Positions 26,511-35,347 of a DNA stretch of 64,000 nt are shown in pieces (position 1 is the first letter of the stretch; every line of letters starts with the position of its first letter). The translations under genes were made by a program, and so were the position numbers. The stretch is from Spirochaetae bacterium HGW-Spirochaetae-3. GTDB taxonomy: Bacteria > Spirochaetota > Spirochaetia > Treponematales > UBA12059. The stretch is taken from positions 60,998 to 124,997 of the forward strand of contig PGXV01000010.1 of the NCBI GenBank assembly GCA_002839315.1. The letters run 5' to 3'. Under the pieces are notes generated by a model, which was not told where the DNA came from, ran no database searches, and worked only from the letters and a program-made list of their open reading frames with translations.

Positions 26511-27700
26511 CGGGTCTCCTCCTCGGATACGCCGGGCTCGCCGGCCAGGCAGGGATCGGGTGAATCGGAAGGGTCGGGACAGGCCTCGATCGAACCCGGG
26601 GGCGCGGGCGGCGCCGCCCGTCCGAAGAGCTTGGCCAGGGCGCGGGACAGCTTGTCCTGGACGTACGGGTTATTGATGAACTGCCGCGCCGATACGATCG
26701 CCAGGATTATGGCGCCTTGCAGTACGAGGACCATATTGGCAGGCACGTCGGCGAGGCGCTGCGTCATGTCGGCCCCGAGGAGCAGGAGCCCGAAGAACAG
26801 AGACGCCGGGATTATGCCAGCGGGATGGAGTCCGCCGAACAGAGCGACGACGATGCCGGTGAAGCCGTAGCCCCCGGATATGCCTTCGATCGCTCGCCGG
26901 TGCACGCCCAGTATCTCGACCGCGCCGGCCATGCCGGCGAACGCGCCCGAGAGCAGCATCGCGATGACGAGATAGCGTTCCACCTTGACGCCGGCGTAGC
27001 GAGCCGCCTTGGCTTCGGCACCGGCGGCGCGCATCCTGAATCCCGCCGTCGTCCGCCATAGCAGGAAGAACACGACGATGGCGAGGCCGATCGCTATGAA
27101 CACTCCCGTATGCAGGCGCGTGCCGGGGATAAGCCGATCCAGCCACGCGGAGCGCGGCATGCGCACCGTCTGCGGCGTCCCCGAACCGGTTACCAATTCT
27201 TCGGGGTCCATCATCGGACCGCGTAGCAGGAAGGTGTAGAACTGCGCGGCTATATAATTGAGCATCACCGTGGACAGTATCTCGTTTACGCCGAGCTTCG
27301 CGCGGAGAACGCCGGCGATACCGCCCCAGACCGCTCCGCCAGCCGCCCCGGCGAGTATGGCGAGCGGTACCAGTATAGGCTTAGGCAGCGCGGCCCCGGC
27401 GATCGCCGTGGCGCTGCATGCCAGGATGCCCATCAGCATCTGCCCCTCGGCTCCGATGTTCAGTATGCCGCTACGGAACGCTATAGCGATTCCGAGCGCT
27501 ATCAGCGATAGCGGCACGGCCCTGACGACGATCTCGGTTATCCCTATCATGTCCTTGAGCGGCTCGGTGAGTATGACCGCGTAGGCCTTGCCGATATCCG
27601 CGCCGACGGCGGCCAGCACGATAGCGCCTATGCCCATTGCCGCGGCCGCGGCCGCGATGACGATCGCCGCGTTATACGCTAGCTTGCCAGACTTATTCAT
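26507..27700 (-). CDS. Nucleoside-type ABC transporter permease (first subunit)
   Basis: The 397-residue permease is of NupP/YufP type, with about ten membrane helices and the conserved SGILNIGAEGQMLMGILA and GAVEILGVHRRAIEGISGGYGFTGI regions. The C-terminal tail from about residue 360 is Pro/Glu-rich and cytoplasmic (APPAPPGSIEACPDPSDSP), longer than usual. The start overlaps the ATPase gene by eight bases and the end overlaps the second permease by four. It forms the heterodimeric channel of the importer. Confidence 0.93.
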   Translation of the reverse strand: MNKSGKLAYNAAIVIAAAAAAMGIGAIVLAAVGADIGKAYAVILTEPLKDMIGITEIVVRAVPLSLIALGIAIAFRSGILNIGAEGQMLMGILACSATAIAGAALPKPILVPLAILAGAAGGAVWGGIAGVLRAKLGVNEILSTVMLNYIAAQFYTFLLRGPMMDPEELVTGSGTPQTVRMPRSAWLDRLIPGTRLHTGVFIAIGLAIVVFFLLWRTTAGFRMRAAGAEAKAARYAGVKVERYLVIAMLLSGAFAGMAGAVEILGVHRRAIEGISGGYGFTGIVVALFGGLHPAGIIPASLFFGLLLLGADMTQRLADVPANMVLVLQGAIILAIVSARQFINNPYVQDKLSRALAKLFGRAAPPAPPGSIEACPDPSDSPDPCLAGEPGVSEEETR

Positions 27701-29225
27701 CGACGACTCCAGCCATCAGGAGGCCCAGGGAACGCTTGCTGGCGTCCTTGCCGGGCACCACCTTGAGTATCTTCCCCTTGTAGATGACCGCGATGCGATC
27801 GGATAGGTTCATGATCTCCTCGAGCTCCTCGGAGATGAGCAGGATGGCGACGCCTTCCGATCGGCGCGCCAACAGCTGCTTGTGGATGAACTCCTCCGCT
27901 CCCATGTCCAGGCCCCGCGTCGGGTACACCGCGACGAGGGCCTTGGGGCCGCGCGCGAGCTCGCGCGCGAGGATCACCTTCTGGATATTGCCGCCGGACA
28001 GCGACCCCGCCGCGGTATCGGTCGTCGGGCAGCGGATGTCGAAACGCTCCTTGAGATCGTTCGCGTTGTCCGCTATCGCGCCGAGCCTGAGGAAACCGGC
28101 TTTGCTCCATGGCTCGCCGCCTATATCCTTGAGCACGAGGTTCTCGCGCACCGAGAACGACGGCACGATGCCCTCGGTATTGCGATCCTCGGGAATGTAG
28201 CCCATGCCCTCGCCTATCACCGCTCCGGCGCAGCGTCCGGCGATCTGGGCGCCGTCCAGCAGGATGGATCCCGAGTCGACGCCGCGCAGCCCGTTCAGGG
28301 CCTCCGCGAACTCCCTCTGACCGTTGCCGGATACGCCGGCCAGGCCGACGATCTCGCCGGGAGCGATATCGAGCGTCACGCCGTCGAGCGCCAGGTTGCC
28401 GCGGTCCCCTTTAACGCATAATTCCCGTATCGACAGCATGCCCGTGCCCACGGGTCGTTCGGCGCCGCCGGAATCCACGCGGGGCAGCTCGACGTCGTGC
28501 CCGGTCATCAACGCGGCGAGGTCAGCTGGCGTCTGGTCCTCCGTACGGCCCTCGAAGACGATGCGTCCCCGGCGGAGGATGGAAACCGTATCGGACAGCG
28601 CCTTCACTTCGTGTAGCTTGTGGCTGATGAACACGATCGACAGCTCGCTCGACATTTTTGAAAGCAGCGCTATGAGCTCGTCGGTCTCCTGAGGCGTCAA
28701 CGCGGAGGTCGGCTCGTCCAGTATCAGGAAGCGGGCGCCCAGGCATAGCGTCTTCACGAGCTCCACCCGCTGCTGCTCCCCGACCGACAGCTGCCATACG
28801 AGCGCGTCCGGGTTCACGGGCAGATCGTGCCGTTCGGAGACCTCGAGGATGCGTTTCCTGACCGCTCCGATATCCAGCCGGAACGGGCGGTGCGACGACT
28901 TCATGCCCAGAGCGACGTTCTCCGCTACCGTCATGTTCTGCACCAGCATGAAGTGCTGGTGTACCATGCCGATGCCGTGGTCGAAGGCGTCGTTCGGCGA
29001 GCGGAACCGAACCTCGGATCCGTTAAGGAGGATACGCCCCTCGTCGGGCTGGTACAGCCCCATGAGGATGTTCATGAGCGTCGTCTTGCCCGCGCCGTTC
29101 TCGCCGACGAGGGCGCGCACGGAATGCTCGCCGACAGAGAGGTCTATATGGTCGCAGGCGAGGATTCCGGGGAAGCGCTTCGTTATGCCTCGAAGCTCGA
29201 GGCTCCGTATTGGTTCATGCCCCAT
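27693..29225 (-). CDS. Nucleoside-type ABC transporter ATPase (double domain)
   Basis: This 510-residue protein has two ABC domains, as in RbsA/NupO. The first carries Walker A GENGAGKTTLMNIL (about 40), signature LSVGEQQRVELVKTL and Walker B FLILDEPTSALTPQE. The second has the degenerate P-loop GVSGNGQREFAEALNG and signature LSGGNIQKVILARELARG, typical of the sugar/nucleoside class. AAGGAGCTCGAGT precedes ATG. It powers the two permeases downstream. The 155 bases between it and the binding-protein gene hold no recognisable gene or strong terminator. Confidence 0.95.
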   Translation of the reverse strand: MGHEPIRSLELRGITKRFPGILACDHIDLSVGEHSVRALVGENGAGKTTLMNILMGLYQPDEGRILLNGSEVRFRSPNDAFDHGIGMVHQHFMLVQNMTVAENVALGMKSSHRPFRLDIGAVRKRILEVSERHDLPVNPDALVWQLSVGEQQRVELVKTLCLGARFLILDEPTSALTPQETDELIALLSKMSSELSIVFISHKLHEVKALSDTVSILRRGRIVFEGRTEDQTPADLAALMTGHDVELPRVDSGGAERPVGTGMLSIRELCVKGDRGNLALDGVTLDIAPGEIVGLAGVSGNGQREFAEALNGLRGVDSGSILLDGAQIAGRCAGAVIGEGMGYIPEDRNTEGIVPSFSVRENLVLKDIGGEPWSKAGFLRLGAIADNANDLKERFDIRCPTTDTAAGSLSGGNIQKVILARELARGPKALVAVYPTRGLDMGAEEFIHKQLLARRSEGVAILLISEELEEIMNLSDRIAVIYKGKILKVVPGKDASKRSLGLLMAGVVDE

Positions 29226-29380
29226 ACTCGAGCTCCTTGAAGTGATGGTTAGGGATGGTGAACCATGGCGGGCGTAGTTTGAGTTTTAGCGCGAGTCTGT
29301 GCGAGCGTGAGTCATCGTATCCTCACACCCACACAGATAACCCACGTTGCCGTTCTCGTTCCCGCCAACTTGATCGTCGA

Positions 29381-30376
29381 TCAGTACTTGATAGCCTGCC
29401 AGTCGAGCTTGAGCTTCTTGGCGGTGATATCGGCGCGGGCCTGGTCGGCGGCCTTGCGGATGGCGGACGTCAGCACGGAGCCGACCTTGTCGTTGTACTT
29501 GAACACGAATCCGCCGTTCTCGAAGGTCATCGGGATATTCTCGCCGCCCAGGACGCCGGCCTGACGCTTGTCTATCATCGCCTCGATGACGGGAGCGTAG
29601 TCGTAGCTGCACGCCGCGATGACCTTGAAGCCCTCGGGCATCGTCAGCTGCAGCGTGTCCTGGCCGAGCCACCAGATCTGCTTGTCCTTATACTCGGCGA
29701 CGGCGCGGAGGCCTCCCGTGGCCTGCTGGGCGGCGCCGGTCAGTACGTCGGCCCCGGCCTTGATATGGGTATGCGCCAGTTCTCCGGCCTTGACGAAGTC
29801 GGCGAACGAGCCGGTATGCGCGACCTTGATGTCGGCCTTGGGATTGACCGACTTGACGCCGAGCCAGAAGCCGCGGTTATAGCGGGCCGAATCGCCCGCG
29901 TCTACCGGGCCGATGATGCCGATGATGTTAGTCTTGGTCACCATGCCGGCGATAACGCCGTTGATATAGCCGGTCTCCTCGCTCATCGGCATATAGGTAA
30001 ACACGTTCTTGGGGCCGACGTCGGCGTTGGTGCCGAACGCGAAGGTCGTCTTCGGGAAGTCCTCCGACAGCTCGAGTATCAGGTTCTTGAACTGGGCGCC
30101 GTGGGCGATGATGATGTCGAAGCCCCTCGACGCGTACTGCCTGGCGGCCGATCCCGCGTCCACGGGCTTCATCTTCTCGCTGTAATTGTACTCGATCATC
30201 GAGGAGCCGTACTTGTTCTGCACCGCGACGATAGCGTCGTGCATCGCCTGTCCCCAACCCTTGTCGTCTACCGTCGATTCGATGATCAGCGCGATCTTTA
30301 CCTTCGATTTCGGGGCGCCGTACACGGTACCCGCCAAAGCCATCAACGCCAGCAAAACAGCTAGAGTCCTCTTCAT
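29381..30376 (-). CDS. BMP/PnrA-family nucleoside-binding protein
   Basis: This 331-residue periplasmic binding protein is homologous to spirochaetal PnrA (TmpC) and Bmp, which capture purine nucleosides. It starts with a signal peptide (MKRTLAVLLALMALAGTVYG) without a lipobox cysteine, so it is apparently soluble or retained by its signal, unlike lipoprotein TmpC. Family landmarks are ESTVDDKGWGQAMHDAI, NPKADIKVAHTGSFADF, LTGAAQQATGG and WWLGQDTLQL. TAGGAGGCGATC precedes ATG. It heads the operon encoding the ATPase and two permeases, although 155 bases separate it from the ATPase gene. Confidence 0.93.
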   Translation of the reverse strand: MKRTLAVLLALMALAGTVYGAPKSKVKIALIIESTVDDKGWGQAMHDAIVAVQNKYGSSMIEYNYSEKMKPVDAGSAARQYASRGFDIIIAHGAQFKNLILELSEDFPKTTFAFGTNADVGPKNVFTYMPMSEETGYINGVIAGMVTKTNIIGIIGPVDAGDSARYNRGFWLGVKSVNPKADIKVAHTGSFADFVKAGELAHTHIKAGADVLTGAAQQATGGLRAVAEYKDKQIWWLGQDTLQLTMPEGFKVIAACSYDYAPVIEAMIDKRQAGVLGGENIPMTFENGGFVFKYNDKVGSVLTSAIRKAADQARADITAKKLKLDWQAIKY

Positions 30377-30483
30377 GATCGCCTCCTACAGCGCGTTCGC
30401 ATTGCCCGGGATATGTACGCTCGATCGCGTTGCCCTATGGTCCATGGAAGGATACCACGCGCCTAGCGAGGCGTAAACCGAAA

Positions 30484-30768
30484 TCATCTTCCCCTATCGT
30501 CCTGACGGCGTCTCCTGGCCAGCTCACCCGCCCGCTTCGGGTGGAAGCTGTACACGTACAGTAGTTCTACCTTTTCACGAGCCCAAGCCGTGCGACGCAG
30601 GAATTTCAGGCTCGATTCGACGCTAGGATCGTTCTCGAAGCATTTTACTGGCACCTTGGCGGCCAGCCCGTCCCAGCCGAGCCGTTCCTGGAGGCGCTCT
30701 ACCATCATGCGCAGTGTCACCCCGTGCAGAGGATCGTCGACCGATCCGTCCATCTCTCCTTCTGGCAC
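30484..30768 (-). CDS. VF530/DUF2132-family small DNA-binding-type protein
   Basis: The core NDPSVESSLKFLRRTAWAREKVE preceded by DDPLHGVTLRMMVERL is the VF530 family, a small helical domain thought to bind DNA. I prefer a GTG start at 30768 (94 residues) because AAGGAG lies six bases upstream; ATG 30753 is the alternative. The longer open frame to 30867 has no support and would reach into the divergent promoter. The C-terminus is highly basic (RRRRQDDRGR). Downstream, a small CGCCT/AGGCG hairpin at about 30461-30475 may end transcription. The role is unknown. Confidence 0.75.
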   Translation of the reverse strand: MPEGEMDGSVDDPLHGVTLRMMVERLQERLGWDGLAAKVPVKCFENDPSVESSLKFLRRTAWAREKVELLYVYSFHPKRAGELARRRRQDDRGR

Positions 30769-30855
30769 CGTACGCTCCTTTATGCGACGTCTCCCATATG
30801 ACGCGCACCGGGAACTATACGCCGAACCGCTCCTCGCGCGCCATACTGAAAACGC

Positions 30856-30884
30856 TGGTAAAGCCACGGAAGGCGGCGTATAGT
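30856..30884 (+). promoter_or_regulatory. Promoter of the DUF2804-type gene
   Basis: TGGTAA (30856-30861), a 17-base spacer and TATAGT (30879-30884) precede a GGAGGTGA ribosome site and ATG 30910. The site lies in the gap divergent to the VF530-type gene. Confidence 0.45.
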
Positions 30885-30909
30885 GATTTCGCTCGGTGGA
30901 GGTGACGAT

Positions 30910-31947
30910 ATGCAGAATGAGATACTGGCTCCCATCGATCTTCTCGGAGACGACGGCAGGATAGAGAACGAGGGTTGGGCGCGCCGGCCGTACTGGCGCT
31001 ACGACAGGAAGAAAATCAAGTCGAGCCCCCTTCGCATCAAGGAATGGGACTACTACTCGGTACTATCGCACGACAAGCGCTTCGGTATAGCCCTGACGAT
31101 GAGCGATCTCGGCTTCGCAGGGATGTTCGCGATTTGCTTCCTCGATTTCGAGGCGCGCACCTCGCACCAGGTGGATACGATCAGCGCGTTCCCGCTCGGC
31201 AGAACCGGATTCCCGCCAGGATCGGACGAAGGCAGGATATCCTTCGGGGACAAGAAGCTGTCACTGGCGTTCGTCTACGCCGGCGGCGTGCGCACGCTGT
31301 CGTTCAAGGCCCCGGGCCTCAGGAACGCACACGGCGAGCAGGGGCTCGAAGGCGCCATCATCCTTACGCAGCCGCCGGATCTCGAAAGCGTCAACATAGC
31401 TACCTCGTGGGCGGAGAACCGCAAGGCCTTCTACTATAACCGCAAGCTCAACTGCATGCAGGCGGCGGGCGGTTTCTCCATAGGCAAGCGCAAGTATGAA
31501 TTCGATCCGGCCCGCGACCTCGGCGAGCTGGACTGGGGGCGCGGCCGCTGGACCTACAAGAATCGCTGGTACTGGGGGTCGGCGGCCGGCTACGTAGAGG
31601 GCGTCCCGTTCGGCTGGAACATCGGCTACGGCTTCTCGGACCGAAGCCCGGCAAGCGAGAACGCGCTGTTCTACGCAGGCAAGGTACACAAGCTCGAGGA
31701 TATCGAATTCCATATCGACGAGAGCGACTATACGGCGCCCTGGCGCTTTTCAAGCTCGGACGGACGATTCGAGATGGGCTTCGCCCCTATCGTCGACAGG
31801 AACTCCACGACCTCTATCGGGCCGATCAAGTCTATTCAGCACCAGGTATTCGGCGAATTCACGGGCACCGCCGTCCTAGACGACGGCAAGAGGATACGGC
31901 TGGAGAACTTCCTCGGGTTCGCCGAGGACGTCCTCAACTGGTGGTGA
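30910..31947 (+). CDS. DUF2804-type protein
   Basis: The start is ATG 30910, seven bases after GGAGGTGA; the open frame extends nine codons further but without a site. The 345-residue cytoplasmic protein is rich in Trp and Tyr and predicts beta structure. Motifs such as KEWDYYSVLSHDKRFGIALT, GRGRWTYKNRWYWGSA and PFGWNIGYGFSDRSPASENA match what I recall of DUF2804, a family with a lipocalin-like or hydroxyneurosporene-synthase-like fold and no settled function. It is convergent with the ferritin-like gene ten bases away. Confidence 0.75.
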   Translation: MQNEILAPIDLLGDDGRIENEGWARRPYWRYDRKKIKSSPLRIKEWDYYSVLSHDKRFGIALTMSDLGFAGMFAICFLDFEARTSHQVDTISAFPLGRTGFPPGSDEGRISFGDKKLSLAFVYAGGVRTLSFKAPGLRNAHGEQGLEGAIILTQPPDLESVNIATSWAENRKAFYYNRKLNCMQAAGGFSIGKRKYEFDPARDLGELDWGRGRWTYKNRWYWGSAAGYVEGVPFGWNIGYGFSDRSPASENALFYAGKVHKLEDIEFHIDESDYTAPWRFSSSDGRFEMGFAPIVDRNSTTSIGPIKSIQHQVFGEFTGTAVLDDGKRIRLENFLGFAEDVLNWW

Positions 31948-31957
31948 GAGAGACCCC

Positions 31958-32467
31958 TCAGAACGGCTCGAAGCGGTTTACCTCGAAGTAGTAACGTTCC
32001 ATCTCCTCCTGCATGAGGAGGAGGTCGGAATAGTGCCGCTCTTCCCATTCCACGAGCATGCCGAGGAGGCGCTTCAATTCGGGCGCCTGGGCTCGCTCCA
32101 GCCAGGACCGGTAATGACGCACGGCGTCGGCTTCCAGGTGCGCTGCGGCCGCGACGGCGGCGGACAGGTGCCTCGACGCCGCCACCTGGCGCAGGAAGGC
32201 TTCGCCGATGATTGCCGATCTCCAGGATCCGCCGAGTTCCGCATGCGCGTCGCGCTCCGGCGTCAGGTTGATCGTCTTGGTCCTGTAGTACTCGAGCAGG
32301 TAGTTAAAATGCTTCTTCTCCTCGGCGGCCCTCGCCAAGAAGAATTCTTTGACATCGCCCTCGGAAACGGCCGCGGCTTCCTCGTATACCGTTACCGAAT
32401 CGAGCTCGCCCTTCATGCCGCCCTTGACCGCCGCTAGCACCTCGTTATCGAGCATCCGTACCTCCAT
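31958..32467 (-). CDS. Rubrerythrin/ferritin-like diiron protein
   Basis: The 169-residue protein is an all-helical ferritin-like domain with four carboxylate-bearing helices: ELDSVTVYEEAA, RAAEEKKHFNYLL (ExxH), HLEADAVRHY, and VEWEERHYSDLLLMQ (ExxH). These ligands suit a diiron site of the rubrerythrin type used in peroxide detoxification or iron handling. There is no C-terminal rubredoxin domain. A second in-frame ATG at 32455, four bases after GGAGGT, may be the true start. The gene stands alone between converging and tandem neighbours. Confidence 0.8.
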   Translation of the reverse strand: MEVRMLDNEVLAAVKGGMKGELDSVTVYEEAAAVSEGDVKEFFLARAAEEKKHFNYLLEYYRTKTINLTPERDAHAELGGSWRSAIIGEAFLRQVAASRHLSAAVAAAAHLEADAVRHYRSWLERAQAPELKRLLGMLVEWEERHYSDLLLMQEEMERYYFEVNRFEPF

Positions 32468-32534
32468 ATTCGCGACTTCCTATGCATATAGGATACGGCC
32501 TGGCGATCGCGCAGGCAAGGCGTGATCCGGGCTC

Positions 32535-33122
32535 TTAGGCGATGCCGCCCTGGCGGCGTTCCATCGCGACGAGCTTACCGCCGATTTGAGCGGCCAGCTC
32601 GCGCATCTCCGAGACGACGACCTTGAATCCGCGGCCCTTATCGCCGAGGCGCGCGGCGAGGACGGCCCCGTTGAGGGACAGGATCTGCATGCGCTCGGCG
32701 ATATCGCCGATATCGCGGCGCACGTCCTCGAGCAGGTCGCTCTCTCGCTTGGCGAGGCGCTCGCGATCCAGTTCCTGCTGGAGCGCCAGGGCCGCCATCC
32801 GCTGGAGGGGCTTCACCTCGGCGGGTTCCCCGCCGATACCTATGCACGCGATCAGGCGACCGTTCATGCGCACGGCGCCCATGTATCCCGGCTTGACGCC
32901 TTTCATGGAGGCGGCCGTAGCCGCGTCTATGGCGACCTCCTCGACGTGGCCTCCCATCACCTGCCTGCCGCCGTCATGTATCGTGCCGACGCGGACCGGA
33001 TCAGACGAGGCGAGTATCCTGCCGCCCTCGCCCATGATATTGACTCCGTGCCCCGTCGCCTCATGGACGAGCATGACAATACGCTGATAGCTTTCTAGCG
33101 ATTTCGTAGCACTGGCGGACAT
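32535..33122 (-). CDS. Diacid-sensor domain fused to an MCP-like signalling hairpin
   Basis: Residues about 1-125 form a putative sugar-diacid recognition domain as in CdaR (VHEATGHGVNIMGEGGRILASS, VGTIHDGGRQVMGG, IGIGGEP). Residues about 140-190 resemble the tip of methyl-accepting chemotaxis proteins (IAERMQILSLNGAVLAARLG then GRGFKVVVSEMRELA). There is no membrane helix and no DNA-binding domain, so it is a short cytoplasmic sensor that may join chemoreceptor arrays or CheW/CheA. GAGGA precedes ATG. It lies 68 bases after the glycerate kinase gene, with its own promoter-like TTGAGT-17-TAATGT overlapping a palindrome. Confidence 0.75.
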   Translation of the reverse strand: MSASATKSLESYQRIVMLVHEATGHGVNIMGEGGRILASSDPVRVGTIHDGGRQVMGGHVEEVAIDAATAASMKGVKPGYMGAVRMNGRLIACIGIGGEPAEVKPLQRMAALALQQELDRERLAKRESDLLEDVRRDIGDIAERMQILSLNGAVLAARLGDKGRGFKVVVSEMRELAAQIGGKLVAMERRQGGIA

Positions 33123-33144
33123 ATAGATTCCTCAAGAATGTATT

Positions 33145-33154
33145 ATGTATACAT
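33145..33154. promoter_or_regulatory. GntR-type palindrome at the diacid-sensor promoter
   Basis: ATGTATACAT is a perfect 10-base palindrome, embedded in a 19-base AATGTAT-N5-ATACATT repeat (33137-33155). It overlaps the candidate -10 (33151-33156 on the minus strand). The TGTATACA core fits GntR-family operators in general, but no GntR gene is present in the window. Confidence 0.4.
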
Positions 33155-33190
33155 TACCATGGATTCTATCAGCACTCAAGTCACTTGTTT

Positions 33191-34555
33191 TTAACGGACG
33201 AGCAGCACCTGTACGTCGCAGACGTTCGTATTGGTCGGCCCGGTCCTTACGAGGCCTCCGGCGGACTCGAAGAAACCATACGAGTCGTTGCCGGCCAAGG
33301 CCGCTTCGGGATCCAGGCCTCGCCCCAGGGCCGATCGGTAGAGGTCGGCGTCGACGACCGCTCCGGCCGCATCGGTGGGGCCGTCGTTGCCGTCTGTGCC
33401 GGCAGACAGGAACGTCAGGGACTCGCCATCCTTTGGCGACCGGCCCAGCGCCGACAAGAAGGCGAGCGCCATCTCCTGGTTACGCCCCCCCCTTCCGCCG
33501 CCGCGCAGGGTAACCGTCGTCTCGCCGCCGGCGATGACGCAGGCCGGCCGCTCGAGCGGGAATCCGGACGCGGCTATATCCTTTCCGATACCGAGGAACG
33601 TGAGCGCCAGTTCCCGCGCCTCGCCGGTTAGGCGCGAAGACAGGACGAGGCTATGGTATCCGAGCCGCTTCGCCTCCGCCTCCGCCGCGACGAGGGCCAG
33701 CCTGTTGGTACCGACCAGCTCAGTCCTCGCGGCGGCGAACGAGGGGTCACCGGGCTTCGGCGTCTCGGCCGGAGCGTCGGGGCCGCCCGCGGCCCCGGCG
33801 CGAAGCCGATCGGATACGGTAGCGGGAAGCTTCGACTCTATGCCGTATCGCCTTACGATATCGAGCGCGTCGGCGAACGAAGTAGGATCGGGTACGGTCG
33901 GGCCGGACGCGATCGCGTCCAGGTCGTCGCCTACTACGTCAGAAAGCACCAGGGTCAGTACCGCTGCCGGAGCCAAGGCGGCGACAAGGCGTCCTCCCTT
34001 GACCGCCGACAGGTGCTTCCGGACGCAGTTCACCTCGTTAATGGTCGCTCCGCATGAAAGCAGTAGCTTTGTCGTCGCTATCTTGTCATCGAGCGACAGG
34101 CCCGGAGCCGGCGCGCATAGGATAGACGAACCGCCGCCGGAGACGAGGACGATGACCAGATCGCGTTCCGTGAGGACAACGCCCAGGGACGGCCCGAGCC
34201 CGAGAATAGCCGCGGCGGCGGCTATCGAACGAGAATCGGGCACGGGGTGCCCCGATTCGACGAGCCGAATCCGCTCGAGAGGTTCCACATGGCCTTCCTT
34301 GACCGCGACGAGCCCGCCGGACAGCCGGTCTCCCAGGACTCGTTCCAGCCCGAGAGCCATGCGCGCGGAGGCCTTGCCCATGCCCGTCGCGAACACCCTG
34401 TCGAAACGGCGCAAGTCATAGGAGACGTCGCTACCCGCTACGTTGAGCGTCTCCGAGGCGGGGTCGAGCCTTAGGGCCATCTCTATCATGGGCGCGGGAT
34501 TGACTCGATCTACGGCTGTGCGGAAAATTCGCTCCGCGTCGGATTTCGGGTTCAT
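33191..34555 (-). CDS. Glycerate 2-kinase (MOFRL family)
   Basis: The enzyme phosphorylates glycerate to 2-phosphoglycerate, entering glycolysis. The 454-residue protein has the N-terminal GCKA/TtuD domain (VFATGMGKASARMALGLE, SGHPVPDSRS, VLVSGGGSSILCAP, NEVNCVRKHLSAVKGGRL) and the C-terminal MOFRL domain (GGETTVTLRGGGRGGRNQE, SAGTDGNDGPTDAAGAVVD). Old annotations call such proteins hydroxypyruvate reductase. GGAGG lies eight bases before ATG, and the start overlaps the TPR gene stop (TGATG). The neighbouring gntP-type permease and CdaR-type regulator make this a glycerate or sugar-acid utilisation locus. Confidence 0.93.
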   Translation of the reverse strand: MNPKSDAERIFRTAVDRVNPAPMIEMALRLDPASETLNVAGSDVSYDLRRFDRVFATGMGKASARMALGLERVLGDRLSGGLVAVKEGHVEPLERIRLVESGHPVPDSRSIAAAAAILGLGPSLGVVLTERDLVIVLVSGGGSSILCAPAPGLSLDDKIATTKLLLSCGATINEVNCVRKHLSAVKGGRLVAALAPAAVLTLVLSDVVGDDLDAIASGPTVPDPTSFADALDIVRRYGIESKLPATVSDRLRAGAAGGPDAPAETPKPGDPSFAAARTELVGTNRLALVAAEAEAKRLGYHSLVLSSRLTGEARELALTFLGIGKDIAASGFPLERPACVIAGGETTVTLRGGGRGGRNQEMALAFLSALGRSPKDGESLTFLSAGTDGNDGPTDAAGAVVDADLYRSALGRGLDPEAALAGNDSYGFFESAGGLVRTGPTNTNVCDVQVLLVR

Positions 34556-35268
34556 CAGGACGTCCTCCTCGGCTGGCGGGTCGAACCTTCCGCTCGGGCC
34601 GCCCTGGTGGCTATCGCCGCCTTGGCGAGCTCTATGTTACGCGCTACCTGGGCGGATCTCGCGAGAGAGAACGCTTTCTCGAATAGCGCGAGGGCCCGGT
34701 CGGGGTCGTCCAGGGCGTTAAGCGCTATGGTACCGGCGTTATTGAGGGCCGGCCAGTGCGTCGGGTCGAGGCGGGCGGCTTCCTCGAACAGGGCTATGGC
34801 GCGCTCGGGATCGCCGGCCTCCCTGGCGAGCTCGGCCTCGCCGAAGCTATTCTTTCCGTCGCAGGCCCGCCGGAACGCAGCTTCGTCGCCGCAGAGTTCG
34901 AGGCGCCGGGACAGGAACGACAGGCTCGCCTCGTACCGCCCATTCGGGGAAGCATCCGTATCGGCCAGGGCAGCCGCGTAACGCCGGCCCGCGTCCTCCC
35001 GGCGCCCTCGGGCGAAGGCTACGTCGGCGAGAGCCGAGTGCCGATGGAAGGATTCGCCGTAGAGACTCTCTTCACGCAGGAGGTAAGCCTCCGCTCCCTC
35101 GGCGTCGCCGACAGAGAGGAGGAGCACGCCCAGGTTGCGGAGCGTCCTGATGGAATCGGGGTCGATACGCTCCAGCTTGCGGAACCAGGCGAGCGCCTTG
35201 TCCGAGTCTCCTTGTATATACGCGTTAAGTCCGAAGCGCTCGTAGAGGCCGGCCAGGAAATGTGGCAT
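34555..35268 (-). CDS. TPR-repeat protein in the glycerate locus
   Basis: The 237-residue soluble protein starts MPHFLAGLYERFG and contains four or more TPR-like hairpins: DSDKALAWFRKLERIDPDS, GDAEGAEAYLLREESL, GRREDAGRRYAAAL and DPERAIALFEEAARLDPTH. There is no signal peptide. AAGGA precedes ATG, and its stop overlaps the glycerate kinase start by one base. Co-translation with a metabolic kinase is unusual for a TPR protein; it may scaffold or regulate the enzyme, but nothing in the sequence tells what it binds. Confidence 0.75.
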   Translation of the reverse strand: MPHFLAGLYERFGLNAYIQGDSDKALAWFRKLERIDPDSIRTLRNLGVLLLSVGDAEGAEAYLLREESLYGESFHRHSALADVAFARGRREDAGRRYAAALADTDASPNGRYEASLSFLSRRLELCGDEAAFRRACDGKNSFGEAELAREAGDPERAIALFEEAARLDPTHWPALNNAGTIALNALDDPDRALALFEKAFSLARSAQVARNIELAKAAIATRAARAEGSTRQPRRTS

Positions 35269-35301
35269 CGTCGATCCTTAGGTTCGCAGGGATATAGAGA
35301 G

Positions 35302-35335
35302 GCGCCGGCCGGCGGCGCTAGCTACCGACCGGCGC
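35302..35335 (-). terminator. Hairpin after the GntP-type permease gene
   Basis: GCGCCGG (35302-35308) and CCGGCGC (35329-35335) form a 7-bp GC stem just beyond the permease stop. The minus-strand sequence that follows (CTCTCTATAT) is mildly U-rich, so partial termination before the TPR and kinase genes is possible. Confidence 0.35.
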
Positions 35336-35347
35336 AGTCGAACGCTC

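Noticed and set aside
30769..30867. N-terminal extension of the VF530-type protein
   Set aside because: The added residues are Arg/Ser-rich without similarity, and two better starts with ribosome sites lie inside.
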